A stretch of DNA of 37,888 nt, from positions 1 to 37,888 of the forward strand of contig CAKNKX010000014.1 in the NCBI GenBank assembly GCA_930987745.1. The letters are read 5' to 3'. Origin of the DNA: an uncultured Clostridium sp. (lineage in GTDB: Bacteria > Bacillota > Clostridia > TANB77 > CAG-508). The notes under the pieces were generated by a model. That model saw nothing but the letters and a program-made list of their open reading frames with translations. It was not told the DNA's origin and did no database searches. The stretch's first letter is position 1. Each line of letters opens with the position of its first letter. Made by a program: the position numbers and the translations under genes. Below are positions 10,023 through 22,402 of the stretch, piece by piece.

Positions 10023-10922
10023 ATGAAATATATGTCTTTTTCATCAGAGATAAAAAAAGAGTTAAATAAAACAAGTAGTTTATCAAATAAGAATTTAGTA
10101 AAATTCGAACTACTTGGATATTTGATTTCAGGAAATATAGATTTAAATAATACTAAAAAAGAAATAAAATTTTCGACAGAAAGTGATTATAATATAAATA
10201 GATTTTCTAAACTACTTTCTAATCTAGATATAAATCATGATATAGATGTAGTTGGTAAGAATTTTGTTATAAAATTAAAAGTTAAAAAGGTAGAAAATTT
10301 AATAGAAGTAATTAATGATAAAATATATATTAATAAAGAAATTTTAAATGAAAATTTAAAAGAAGAAGAAAGAAAAGCACTGATTAAAGGAAGCTTTATG
10401 GGTGGAGGTTCTGTTAATAACCCAGAAAACACTTATCATTTAGAAATAATATTTCAAACAATAGAAAATTTAAAATTAATAGAGGAAATGTTAAATACTT
10501 TTGATATAAAAGTAAAAGATATTGAACTTAAAAATAAATATTCTATATACATAAAAGATGGAGAAGAAATATCTAAGTTTCTAGCTTTAATAGGTGCAGG
10601 AAAAGCAGTTATGAAATTTGAAGAAATAAGAATAACAAAAGAAATGAGAGGTAAAGTAAATAGATTAGTTAATTGTGAGACAGCTAATTTAAATAAAACA
10701 ATAAATGCATCAATAGAACAAATATCAGCAATAAAAAAGTTAAAAGAAAGTAAAAAATTTAATAAGTTAAATGATAATTTAAAAGAAATTGCAAACTTAA
10801 GATTAGAAAATCCAGACATGTCTTTAGTTGAACTTGGAAAACTTTTAAAAGAACCACTTGGGAAATCTGGAGTAAATTATAGGCTAAAAAAGATAATAGA
10901 AATAGCAAATGATATAAAGTAA
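10023..10922 (+). CDS. whiA: DNA-binding protein WhiA
   Basis: 'MSFSSEIKKELNK', 'GSFMGGGSVNNPENTYHLEI', 'NRLVNCETANLNKT', 'GKSGVNYRLKKI'. Confidence 0.93.
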   Translation: MKYMSFSSEIKKELNKTSSLSNKNLVKFELLGYLISGNIDLNNTKKEIKFSTESDYNINRFSKLLSNLDINHDIDVVGKNFVIKLKVKKVENLIEVINDKIYINKEILNENLKEEERKALIKGSFMGGGSVNNPENTYHLEIIFQTIENLKLIEEMLNTFDIKVKDIELKNKYSIYIKDGEEISKFLALIGAGKAVMKFEEIRITKEMRGKVNRLVNCETANLNKTINASIEQISAIKKLKESKKFNKLNDNLKEIANLRLENPDMSLVELGKLLKEPLGKSGVNYRLKKIIEIANDIK

Positions 10923-10941
10923 GCAGATAGAAAGGAATTTT

Positions 10942-12106
10942 ATGAAAAAAGAACTAGGAATATATATACATATACCTTTTTGTAAGAAAAAATGTTATTA
11001 TTGTGATTTTGTGTCTTATCCTGATAAACTGATATTAGAAGAAAGATATATAGAAGCGGTAATAAGAGAGCTAGAAAGCTATGACTTAAGTAAATATAAT
11101 ATAACAACTTTGTATATAGGAGGAGGAACTCCTTCATATATTTCAAGTAAATTGATTGCAAAACTTTTAAATAACGTAAAAGAAAAATTAGTTTTAAATG
11201 AAACAAAATGGGAAGATATTGAGATTACAATAGAAGTAAATCCAGGGACAGTAAATAGTGAGAAATTAGAAGAATATAAAACTTCTGGAGTAAATAGATT
11301 AAGCATTGGGCTTCAAACAACAAATGATAAGTTGTTAGAGAAAATAGGAAGAATACATAAATATCAAGACTTTTTAGATACATATAATTTAGCAAGAAAA
11401 TTAGGTTTTAAAAATATAAACGTGGATTTAATTATAGGACTTCCAGAAGAAGGAATAAGTGATATAAAAGAGGATTTACAAAAAATAATAAATTTAAATC
11501 CTGATCATATTAGTGTTTATTCTTTAATTGTAGAAGAAGGAACTAAAATTGAAAAACTACTAAATGAAAAGAAAATAACTTTGCCAGATGATGAAAAAGA
11601 AAGGCAAATGTATTGGTATGTAAAAAACACTTTAGAACTAAATCGGATACACACATTATGAAATATCTAATTTTGCAAAAGAAAATATGGAATCTAAACA
11701 TAATGTGAATTGTTGGGACCAAAAAGAATATATTGGTTTAGGAATAGCTGCATATTCATATTTAGATAATATAAGATATGGAAACACTAGTAATTTAGAA
11801 AGATATATAGAAAATAAAGATTTTACGGATGAAAAAGAACTAGAATCAAATAAAATAAGAATAGTAGATGAAGTACAAACTTTAGAAGATAGAAAAAAAG
11901 AATATATGATGTTAGGTTTAAGAAAAATTAAAGGTGTTAAAATATCAAAATTTAAAGAAAAGTTTGGAGAAAATCCGATATATATTTTTAGAAACGAATT
12001 AGAAAAATTAGTAAAAGAAAATTTGTTAATAGTAGATGGAGATAATATATTTTTAAGTAATAAAGGTTTAGATTTAGCAAATTTAGTTTTTGAAGAATTT
12101 ATATAA
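10942..12106 (+). CDS. hemW: radical SAM HemW-like (coproporphyrinogen III oxidase family), reconstructed with one +1 frameshift at CGG 11644-11646
   Basis: 'YIHIPFCKKKCYYCDF', 'YIGGGTPSYIS'; skipping C11644 joins ORFs 10942-11661 and 11687-12106 as LELN-G-YTHYEISNFAKENMESKHNVNCW; length 1165 = 3n+1. Confidence 0.93.
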
Positions 12107-12107
12107 A

Positions 12108-12150
12108 ATAAATAAGGCATTGAGAAATTAAGGCTTAATGTCTTATTTTG
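12108..12150 (+). terminator. terminator-like hairpin after hemW
   Basis: aaataaggcattgag...cttaatgtcttatttt imperfect inverted repeat with T tract. Confidence 0.55.
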
Positions 12151-12488
12151 TATTATAAAAGCAGAATATAAAGAAAAAAGAATAAAAAAATCGGAGAATG
12201 TAAAATATTGCGATGGAAAGTTAAGAAAATTAATAAAAAAATATTGCAATAGAAAAAATATCATGTTAGTATTTAGAAAAGTTAAAAATTTTATTTCAAA
12301 AGTAAATTTGAAAGTTTTAAATTGATTCAAAAAAGTTAATTAAGTATTAATTCTAATTAAAAAATCCAAAAAAAGAGAAAAAGAAAGAAAGGAAGTGAAA
12401 TAAGGAGGAAAGGAAAATAAAAACTAGATTTTACTCAAAACTAAAACTTGACTTTGAAATAAAAACAAAGTACAATAAGGAGGAATAG

Positions 12489-13460
12489 ATGAAGAAATTC
12501 ACATATCAAGAATATATAGAATATCAAAAAGAAATAAGTAAGAAAGAAGAAAAAGAAAGGAAAGAAAAAGAGGAGTATATAAAAGAAATAACACAGAAAA
12601 GAGTAAACAATCCACATGATAAAATATTTAGGATATATTTAGATAATAGAGAAGAAGTAGTAAAAATAATAAATAGAAAACTAGAGTTAAAAAGGAAATT
12701 AGAAAAAGAAGAAATAGAAAAATATAATAGTAGTTTCGTAAATAAAAGATATGAAAATAGAGAATCAGATGTAGTGTATAAGAAAAAAGACCAAAAGATA
12801 TTTTTTTTAATAGAACATCAAACAAGTATAGATTATAGTATGCCAAAGAGAATATTAGAATATGAAATAGAAATAATGGAATCAAATATTGACCATAAAA
12901 AGAAAATGAAAAAGGGAGAAAAATTACCAGCAATAATACCAATAGTGATATATACAGGGAGAAAAAAATGGGATGTAGCAAAATATATAGAAGAATGTCA
13001 AGAAAAGCTAGAAGGAGGAAAAATACCAGGACTAGGAAGTTATTATATAATAGATATAAATGAATATAGCAAAGAAGAATTAGAAGAAGATGAGTTATTT
13101 TTCTCAAAAATATTGTTAATAGAAAAAGCAAGAACAGAAGAAGAATTAATAGAAATATTAACAGATATAGCTAAAAAAATAAAAGATGAAAAAGCAAAAG
13201 AGGAATTAAAAAGGATGATATATTATATATATCGAGAAAAAATAGGAGAAGAAAAGACAAAAGAGTTAATAGAAAAATTAAAAGAAGGTGAAAGTATGAA
13301 ATTAGCAGTAGAAAGAATGTTAGATAAAGAGTATGCCAAAAGAGACAGAAAATCAAGACAAGAGGAAGCATTATCATTAGCCAAAAAAATGCTAAAAGAA
13401 AAAATAGATATAAACATAGTAATGAAAATAACGGGATTAAAAAAAGAACAGCTGATGTAA
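12489..13460 (+). CDS. Rpn-family recombination-promoting nuclease / putative transposase (PD-(D/E)XK)
   Basis: 'NPHDKIFRIYLDNREEV', 'ESDVVYKKKDQKIFFLIEHQTSIDYSMPKRILEYEIEIM', 'PAIIPIVIYTG'. Confidence 0.85.
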   Translation: MKKFTYQEYIEYQKEISKKEEKERKEKEEYIKEITQKRVNNPHDKIFRIYLDNREEVVKIINRKLELKRKLEKEEIEKYNSSFVNKRYENRESDVVYKKKDQKIFFLIEHQTSIDYSMPKRILEYEIEIMESNIDHKKKMKKGEKLPAIIPIVIYTGRKKWDVAKYIEECQEKLEGGKIPGLGSYYIIDINEYSKEELEEDELFFSKILLIEKARTEEELIEILTDIAKKIKDEKAKEELKRMIYYIYREKIGEEKTKELIEKLKEGESMKLAVERMLDKEYAKRDRKSRQEEALSLAKKMLKEKIDINIVMKITGLKKEQLM

Positions 13461-13492
13461 AAATGAAAAAGAAAAAATGTTCGTAAAAAGTA

Positions 13493-13521
13493 TTGACAAA
13501 ATAAAAAACAAAAGATACAAT
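13493..13521 (+). promoter_or_regulatory. sigma70-type promoter for recN (TTGACA-17 bp-TACAAT)
   Basis: ttgaca 13493-13498, 17-nt spacer, tacaat 13516-13521, 48 bp before the recN start. Confidence 0.7.
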
Positions 13522-13568
13522 AAAAGCGAACATTTTTTTAGTGCAAAATTCTTTTAGGAGGTCTATAT

Positions 13569-15197
13569 ATGATTGGAACATTACACATTAGAAACATAGG
13601 GATAATAGAAGATTTAAGTATTGATTTAAATAAAGGATTAAATGTATTAACAGGAGAAACAGGTGCTGGAAAAACATTAATTATTGATTCTTTACAAATA
13701 ATTTCAGGTGGAAGATTCTCAAAAGAAATGATAAGAAGAGGAGAGACAAACTCTTTTGTTGAATTATGTATGTATGAACCAGAAAATAGAGAATTTCAAG
13801 ATGGAACTATTATTGTTTCAAGGGAGATTAATAATAATGGTAAAAATATGTGTAAAATAAACGGAAGAATGGTAACAGTAAATGAATTAAAGTCATTTAT
13901 GTCAAAATATATAGAAATACATGGACAAAATGATAATCAAAATCTATTAGATAATAAATTACATTTAAATTATTTAGATGGATTTATAGGTAATGATATT
14001 AGAAAAACAAAAGAAGAATATTTAAAACTGTATTTAGAATATAACGAAGTAAAAAAAGAATTAAAAGAAAATTTTGGCGATGATAAAGAAAAACAAAGAA
14101 AATTAGATTTATTGCAATATCAAGTAAATGAGATAGAAGAAGCTGGCTTAAAAGAAAAAGAGGAAGAAGAATTAGAAGAAAAAAGAAAAATGTTTTTAAA
14201 TTCTGAAAAGATATCAGAAAACTTAACTAATGCAGATAGTCTTATTGGAGAAAATGCAATAGATAGTATAAGTATGGCAATAAGAGCCCTAGAGAAAATA
14301 GAAAATATAGATAAAAAATATGAAGATACAAATAGTAATTTAAAGAGTATATATTATGAATTACAAGAGTTATCAAGAGATATAAATTCATATAAAGAAG
14401 ATATATATTTTGATGAAGAAGAAAGAAATTTTGTCGAAGAAAGATTGAACTTAATATCATTATTAAAAAGGAAATATGGAAATACAATTAACGAGATTTT
14501 AAACTACAAAAATGAAGTGTTAGAAGAAATTGACCGCATTCAAAATTTAGAAGAATACACAAACAAATTAAATATAAGAAAAAAAGAATTAGAAAATAAA
14601 ATGGACATATTAGCAGATAAGTTACATAGTAAAAGAAAAGAATATGCAACTATTTTAAGCGAAAATATAAATAATGAATTAGTAGAGTTAGAAATGAAAA
14701 ATGCTAAAATAAATATACATGTAGAAAAACGAGAAGAATATATAAAAACAGGAAAAGATAATGTTTTATTTTACATTAGAACAAATATTGGAGAAGAAGA
14801 AAAAGAATTATCAAAAATAGCATCAGGAGGAGAAATGTCAAGAACAATGCTTGCAATAAAGAAAGTTTTAGCAGATTCTGACAAAATGCCAGTTTTAGTA
14901 TTTGATGAGATAGATACAGGAATAAGTGGAAAAGCCGCAAATTCAGTTGCAGATAAATTAAAATCAATATCTAAAAAACATCAGGTTTTATGTATTTCAC
15001 ACTTACCAAATATTGCAGCATTAGCAGATTATAACTATTTTATAAGTAAAGAAGTAACAGATAAGAGAACAAAAACAAATATAAAACTTTTAGAAGAAAA
15101 AGAAGTTATAGAAGAAATTGCAAGAATTTCTTCAGGAGAGATAAATGATATTACCTTAAAATATGCAGAAAGGTTAAGAAATAAAAAAGCATCATAA
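13569..15197 (+). CDS. recN: DNA repair protein RecN
   Basis: 'LTGETGAGKTLIIDSLQIISGGR', 'IEIHGQNDNQNLLD', 'IASGGEMSRTMLAIKKVLAD', 'VLVFDEIDTGISG'. Confidence 0.95.
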   Translation: MIGTLHIRNIGIIEDLSIDLNKGLNVLTGETGAGKTLIIDSLQIISGGRFSKEMIRRGETNSFVELCMYEPENREFQDGTIIVSREINNNGKNMCKINGRMVTVNELKSFMSKYIEIHGQNDNQNLLDNKLHLNYLDGFIGNDIRKTKEEYLKLYLEYNEVKKELKENFGDDKEKQRKLDLLQYQVNEIEEAGLKEKEEEELEEKRKMFLNSEKISENLTNADSLIGENAIDSISMAIRALEKIENIDKKYEDTNSNLKSIYYELQELSRDINSYKEDIYFDEEERNFVEERLNLISLLKRKYGNTINEILNYKNEVLEEIDRIQNLEEYTNKLNIRKKELENKMDILADKLHSKRKEYATILSENINNELVELEMKNAKINIHVEKREEYIKTGKDNVLFYIRTNIGEEEKELSKIASGGEMSRTMLAIKKVLADSDKMPVLVFDEIDTGISGKAANSVADKLKSISKKHQVLCISHLPNIAALADYNYFISKEVTDKRTKTNIKLLEEKEVIEEIARISSGEINDITLKYAERLRNKKAS

Positions 15198-15394
15198 AAA
15201 TAATTAATAATTGTATAAAATTGGAAATTATGATATAAAATATATGTGAAATAAAATGATAGTGTAAAGTAATCTATGAAAAAATAGATTATGAAAATAT
15301 TATCTAGGAAATGTAAAAAAGCACATTGAAAAGTTAAAAATATACGAAAAAATGCATGAGAAATAATACTTCAGGCTAAATAATTTTAACGATA

Positions 15395-15460
15395 TTGATA
15401 AATGCTTTGTCAAGTGGTCACTTGCAAAGAAGTAAATGCATTTGACAAAGCATTTACCAA
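15395..15460. repeat. long inverted repeat (ttgataaatgctttgtcaa / ttgacaaagcatttaccaa)
   Basis: 19-nt arms with one mismatch at 15395-15413 and 15442-15460, adjacent to the transposase gene. Confidence 0.7.
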
Positions 15461-15513
15461 TACGTTTTAAGTCAGTTAAGCCGAAGTAAGGTAAAGTATG
15501 AAGTTGAAATAAA

Positions 15514-16953
15514 TCAAGTCTTTTGTTGATTTATGATTAATTGTTGAGAAAGTTCAATAAGAATTTGCCACTTGGCAGGCATAAGTTCAGCAGTTTCTAA
15601 TTCAGAAACTTCATTTAAAGGTTTCCAATAAGTGTAAGGGTGAGGTCTTAAAAAATTGTAATAAGCAACAAATAAAACTAAGTGAGTTGAAGCACCTTCA
15701 TCAGAGCCATAACCATTAGTAATTTTGTAAGAAAATTTGAAAGTACGATTAAGTCTTTCAATAATTTGCTTAAGCCATCGATATTCAGTAGAAACCTTGT
15801 CATCATTAGTTAAGCCAATCACTTGAGTAACGTCAAAATCCTTACCATTAAGAGCAAATTGATGTCTAGCAAGAAGATAAGCAGGAAAACCATCAGCAAC
15901 AAATTTAAGAGCTTTACCAGGGAAAGTTTTAAACTTATCAAAAGCCATACGCATAGCCAAAATACATGGACCAACATCACGAGAATCAGAGGAACGATAT
16001 CCTAAAATAGATTTTTTGATGGCATCCATAATAAACCAAACATAGCGTTTAGAGCCTTTGACTTTAGTATAAGTTTCATCAGCAGCCAAATAATTAGTAG
16101 GCTTGTAATCAAAAGAATCAACAAAAGGTTTAATACAATAGCTAGCAGTAGTAGCATAACTAGCAATCTGAGTATGAGAAATCTTAATACCATGAACTTC
16201 ACGCATAACACGAGAGACAGCACGAGTAGACATACCACAATTAACAAGGTAAGTAAGACATAGGCCCATAATATGAGGAGAAAACTTACGAAAAGCTAAA
16301 CTAGAAGCATTTTTAGGTAAAGAATGTAAATCAACTTTAAAAAAGTCGATTTTAAATTCACGGTAGATATAATGAAGTTTAAATCTTTCTGGATTAGATT
16401 TGTATTCTTCTAAATCTTGTTCGGATAAAGAGTTAAGATTATTCAAGTAAAAAGAACATTTAGGATTACGACAACGATGTACAATAAAATGTTTACGCTC
16501 CTTTTTAGTAGAAAGAGGTTTACCACAGTAGGGACAAGAGAAATCAAAATGTAAAGAAGCATAGTTATTTTTATTGAAATGAGTATTACAAACTTTACAA
16601 AGAAATTGACCACGACCACCAGTATTATCATAAATATAATCAGAAGGAGCATCGCAACAAGGGCAAGAAATGGTAGAAGGAACAATATTTTTACCACGAT
16701 GATTAACAGGATTAAGAACTTTACGATTAGAAATAAAGTAGTCATTTAAAAGAATTTTAAAATTTTTCTTTTTAACAGGAGTATTTAAAATAGGAAGCTT
16801 ATCGACCTTCAACTTATTGTATTTAGGGCTATAGCAGTCATAATGAGATTTAGATTTAAGAGGTATATTTTTAACAATAAAATTAAATAAAAATAAAATT
16901 TGTTTATTTAGCTCTTGAATATGAGCTAGTAATAGAGGTATAATAGTATACAT
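15514..16953 (-). mobile_element. DDE-type transposase with zinc-ribbon N-terminus (IS element gene)
   Basis: CxxC pairs ('CPCCDAP', 'CKVCNTHF', 'CPYCGKPL'), 'YLAADETYTKVKGSKRYVWFIMDA', 'KFVADGFPAY', 'IERLNRTFKFSYK' and 'YYNFLRPH' typical of DDE transposases. Confidence 0.88.
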
Positions 16954-17098
16954 GATACACCACTCCTTTATGGGATATTTGGTTTTTTGATATACAAATT
17001 ATACCATAAAAAGAGGGGGGTATCATTTTTTATTACAAAAAAATGATATAAACCTTGAAATAACAAGGTTGTAAGTAATTATAAAATTAATCTAGTGA

Positions 17099-18397
<1,299 letters not shown>

Positions 18398-18430
18398 TTT
18401 ATAAAATTTAGTCGATTTTTCTTATACAAT

Positions 18431-18467
18431 AAAAATAGTAGGATTTTAAATTATCCTACTATTTTTT
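18431..18467. terminator. bidirectional terminator between eno and VWA gene
   Basis: aaaaatagtaggat-tttaaatt-atcctactattttt. Confidence 0.85.
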
Positions 18468-18493
18468 ATGGTATAAATACTTTTTGATAAATA

Positions 18494-19846
18494 CTAATAT
18501 TTCATTTTCTTATTTAATATTGCTAATCTTACAAGTGAATATACTAAAAATCCACCAGCTACAGCAATTAAAGAAATAAATATACCAGTTCCTGCTTTTG
18601 GTAAAACTACAGGTGGTTCAGAAAGTCTTAATTTTGGAGTAACATCTGAAGTATCACTAGCAGGATTATTATTTACATCTGTGTATGAAATATCAACTCT
18701 TTTGTTTGTATCTAGAATTTTTCCAACAATTGATGAGTCGAAATTTTCTTTTAAACTTAAAGTATATTGAACTGTTGCTGTTTGACCAGGTTGTAATTCT
18801 GGAATTGTCCAAGTAATAGAATTATTGGTTTTATCAATTTCTGCTGAAATTTCTCCTATATTTGCATTTGATACATAAGCAAAATCGAAATTGTCAATTA
18901 TTTCTTGAGGGAAATAATCCACGATTGTTATATTTGTCAAAGCTGTACTAGAAGGTAGTAGAGAATTATATATATCTTCTGTAATTGTTGTTTGAGCTTG
19001 ATTATCTGTTACATAGTAGAATTGTCCTGCTGTGGGATTTTCAGGTGTTCCAAATATTTCAGAAATTATTTCTGTATAAGATTTATCAGTAGTAATTGGT
19101 ACATAATCTGGAGAATCGATTCCAGTAAGCATTGTGATTAAATCAATTCCACTGTTTTCTACAAGTTCTAACTTTGTTTTTGTTTTTTCAATAACATCAT
19201 CAGAATAATATACATTATCATAATCAATAGCAAGATTAGGTACACCATCTGTTAAAACTATCATATATTTATTATTATCTTCTTCTGTAAATTGATTCAT
19301 TGCAAGAGTTAATCCTGCATCTAAGTCTGTTCTTGGACCATTTTTTTGAATACTAGAAATTGCTGTAGACAAAGCATCAGAATTATTAGTTAAAGGACTA
19401 ACAACTGAAGCATCTTCTGTAGACCCTTCTAACGAAGCATCTAAATTAGAAGAAAAACTAACTACTCCAATTTGTAAATTATCATTGTTTTCTAATAATT
19501 TTGAAACTAAAGTTTTAGCAGATTCATAAACTAAATCACTTCTGATTTCTCCGGTTTCGACTTGTTCGTTCATACTGTCTGAATTATCTATAACAAGCAT
19601 TAGTTCACCAGTTGGTTTTGTTCCAACTTCTTCATTTGTTACTTGAAGTTGAATAGTAACTTCTTTTTCTGTTAAGTTTTCACTAACCAAACTTTTTTCA
19701 AAACTTGAATTTTCTCCAATATCAATAGTACAAACTGGCTTTTCTACAACTTCCATTTGAACTGTACTATATGAAGCAAGAGAAAGACTTGAACTAAAAA
19801 TTAAAATAAAACTTAAACATACCCCTAAAATAATTTTCTTATTCAT
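18494..19846 (-). CDS. secreted VWA-domain surface protein with LPXTG-like anchor (LPKAG)
   Basis: Signal peptide 'MNKKIILGVCLSFILIFSSSLSLA', MIDAS-like 'MLVIDNSDSMNE', C-terminal 'LPKAGTGIFISLIAVAGGFLVYSLVRLAILNKKMKY'; start set at ATG 19846. Confidence 0.85.
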   Translation of the reverse strand: MNKKIILGVCLSFILIFSSSLSLASYSTVQMEVVEKPVCTIDIGENSSFEKSLVSENLTEKEVTIQLQVTNEEVGTKPTGELMLVIDNSDSMNEQVETGEIRSDLVYESAKTLVSKLLENNDNLQIGVVSFSSNLDASLEGSTEDASVVSPLTNNSDALSTAISSIQKNGPRTDLDAGLTLAMNQFTEEDNNKYMIVLTDGVPNLAIDYDNVYYSDDVIEKTKTKLELVENSGIDLITMLTGIDSPDYVPITTDKSYTEIISEIFGTPENPTAGQFYYVTDNQAQTTITEDIYNSLLPSSTALTNITIVDYFPQEIIDNFDFAYVSNANIGEISAEIDKTNNSITWTIPELQPGQTATVQYTLSLKENFDSSIVGKILDTNKRVDISYTDVNNNPASDTSDVTPKLRLSEPPVVLPKAGTGIFISLIAVAGGFLVYSLVRLAILNKKMKY

Positions 19847-20094
19847 AAAAATCCTCTCCTTAAAATTTTTCTTCATAATATATATTTTAACATGATTTTT
19901 GAAAAATACAACAATTTGCTTTAAAAATTCACAATTGTAAAAAAATTGTAAAATAATATTGAAAAAACTCGAAAAATAAATACAAAAAATATTGAAAAAA
20001 TACTTGAAGTGTAAGGGAAAATATGGTAAAATATATGAAGTGTGAGATAAAAACAAAACCTATTAAAAAGCAAAGTATATATATTAAACACATA

Positions 20095-20309
20095 TTACAA
20101 GAGAAAAATGGCCTTGGGCTGAAAGCCATTTAATATGAATATATAGAAATTTCACTTTTTAGGTCTTTTTCTGAAAAATAAAGTAGGAAAGAGCGGTTGC
20201 ACCGTTAAAACTTATAATGAGGTTAGTAAATATAAACTAATAAAATTAGGTGGTACCACGAAAATGCAGTCATTTCGTCCTAAAAAGATAGGATGAGTGA
20301 CTTTTTTTG
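20095..20309 (+). promoter_or_regulatory. T-box riboswitch leader (probably Phe) with terminator
   Basis: T-box sequence aggtggtaccacg (20248-20260), terminator gtcatttcgtccta..taggatgagtgac-ttttttt; candidate UUC specifier upstream; precedes the pheS/pheT cluster. Confidence 0.88.
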
Positions 20310-20375
20310 ACCCCAGGCAATTTAATTACAAATGATTAAATTTTAAGTAAAATTTAAATCTAGGATGTGTATTTT

Positions 20376-20864
20376 ATGAATAAAGAAAAAGTTTTAATAA
20401 ACTACTTTGATTCAAAACAGTATAATAATCAAGAAATATTAGAAAGTGTAGAACAAACTAAAAAAGAATTTGAAAAAAAGATAATAAATGTAGAAATCAA
20501 ACTAAATGAATATGGAGTCTATGTTATAACATATTATTTTAGAACTAAAGAGAATTTTTTACAAAAAATAATAATAAAACTAAAAGAAAGAAGAAAAAGC
20601 AAAAATAGATTATTATTAAAAGAAGAAAATATCTTAGAGCAAGTTTTGGAATCAGAAAAAAATTCAAACATAAGATTTAAAGAAAAAAAGGAAAAAAATA
20701 AATTAGATAATAAAAAAGACAGAAAAGTAAAAAATAAAAAAATAAAAAAGGAAAAGAAAACAAGAAAGCAAAGGCAAGAAGAAAAATTGCAAAAAAGAAT
20801 AGAAAAATACACAGGTAATCAATATGGAAAATACAAACCAACAAAAACGTATAGACCATATTAA
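20376..20864 (+). CDS. hypothetical lysine-rich protein in T-box/pheST operon
   Basis: ORF between T-box and pheS; highly basic C-terminus. Confidence 0.65.
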   Translation: MNKEKVLINYFDSKQYNNQEILESVEQTKKEFEKKIINVEIKLNEYGVYVITYYFRTKENFLQKIIIKLKERRKSKNRLLLKEENILEQVLESEKNSNIRFKEKKEKNKLDNKKDRKVKNKKIKKEKKTRKQRQEEKLQKRIEKYTGNQYGKYKPTKTYRPY

Positions 20865-20922
20865 TATAAATAAAGCTTAAGATATCGAAAGATAATCTAA
20901 AAAATTAATATAGGAGGAAACT

Positions 20923-21943
20923 ATGAAAGAAAAAATTACAAGCTTGAGAGAAACTGCAAGTCAAGAAATCAAAAATTGTAAAACTCGGAAAAGACTTAAA
21001 TGATTTAAAAGTAAAATACTTAGGTAAAAAAGGAGAACTTACTTTAATCTTAAGAGGAATGGGAAGTTTAAGCCAAGAAGAAAGACCAGTAATTGGAAGT
21101 CTAGTAAACGAAGTAAGAGATGAATTAAATAATTTAATTGAGGAGAAAGAAAAAGAATTTAAAAAAGAAGAACTTAAAAGAAAATTAGAAACAGAAAATA
21201 TAGATGTAACAGAACCAAGTAAAAAAATAGATTTAGGTTCACTTCACCCAATTACACAAATAATTGAGGAAGTAGAAGAAATCTTTTTAGGAATGGGATA
21301 CCAAATAGCAGATGGACCAGAAGTAGAAAAGGCAATATATAATTTTGATAAATTAAATACACCACCAGACCATCCAGCAAGAGATATACAAGATACATTC
21401 TATATCACAGATGATATATTACTTAGAAGTCAAACATCACCAGTGCAAGCAAGAGTGATGGAAAATCAAAAACCACCAATTAAAATAATTTGTCCTGGTG
21501 CAGTATATCGTTCAGATAGTGTAGACGCAACACATTCACCAGTATTCCATCAAGTAGAAGGATTAGTTGTTGACAAAAATATTTCAATGGCAGATTTAAA
21601 AGGAACATTAGAAATGTTTGCTAAAAAATGTCTAGGAGAAAAAACAAGAATAAGATTTAGACCACATCATTTCCCATTTACAGAACCTTCTGCAGAAGCT
21701 GATGTTTCATGCTTTGTATGTGGAGGAAAAGGATGTAGAGTTTGTAAAGGAGAAGGTTGGATAGAACTTTTAGGATGCGGAATGGTACATCCAAATGTTT
21801 TGAAAAATTGTGGAATAGACCCAGAAGAATATTCAGGATTTGCTTTTGGATTTGGTGTTGAAAGAATTGCAATGGCAAAATTCGGAATAGATGATATGAG
21901 ATTATTATTTGAAAATGATGTAAGATTTTTAAAACAATTTTAA
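20923..21943 (+). CDS. pheS: phenylalanine--tRNA ligase alpha subunit, reconstructed with one +1 frameshift at CGG 20986-20988
   Basis: RBS aggagg before ATG 20923; [49 protein letters not shown]... when C20986 is skipped; '[19 protein letters not shown]', '[10 protein letters not shown]'; length 1021 = 3n+1 (339 aa). Confidence 0.96.
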
Positions 21944-22057
21944 AAAACAGATTAATATAGTAAAATTCTAAAAATTAAATAAAAAATATAAAACAAATGT
22001 TAGTATATTAATTTAAAATATAAATAAAAATTTAATTATATAAGGAGTGTTAAATAA

Positions 22058-22348
22058 GTGGGATTTTTTAATAAAAGAGATAAAGTATATTCTTTACAAG
22101 AAGCGATGAGATTATTAGGAACAAAAAAATATGAAGGATATACTACAGTACCAGTAGGAGATGGCTTTAAGTTAGTAACTCAAGAAGAAGGAGATAAACA
22201 TATAGAAAGTTATAGAAAACAAAAAAGAGGTCAGTTTTTGGAAGAAATTTCAGGAAATGGTGCATATAGAACTACAACAAGTAGACAATATAACAATTGG
22301 ACTTCAGCAAAAAGCTATCAAAAACAACAGGGAATTTATAAATATTAA
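22058..22348 (+). CDS. hypothetical protein between pheS and pheT (GTG start)
   Basis: 96-aa ORF with upstream aaggagtg. Confidence 0.6.
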   Translation: MGFFNKRDKVYSLQEAMRLLGTKKYEGYTTVPVGDGFKLVTQEEGDKHIESYRKQKRGQFLEEISGNGAYRTTTSRQYNNWTSAKSYQKQQGIYKY

Positions 22349-22402
22349 TACAAGGAAAAAGGTAACAAGCCAGGATAAAGCCTTGTGAAAGGAATGGATA
22401 AT

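Noticed and set aside
15395-15460. CRISPR-like repeat
   Set aside because: Only one inverted pair and no repeated spacer array; no CRISPR array was seen in the window.
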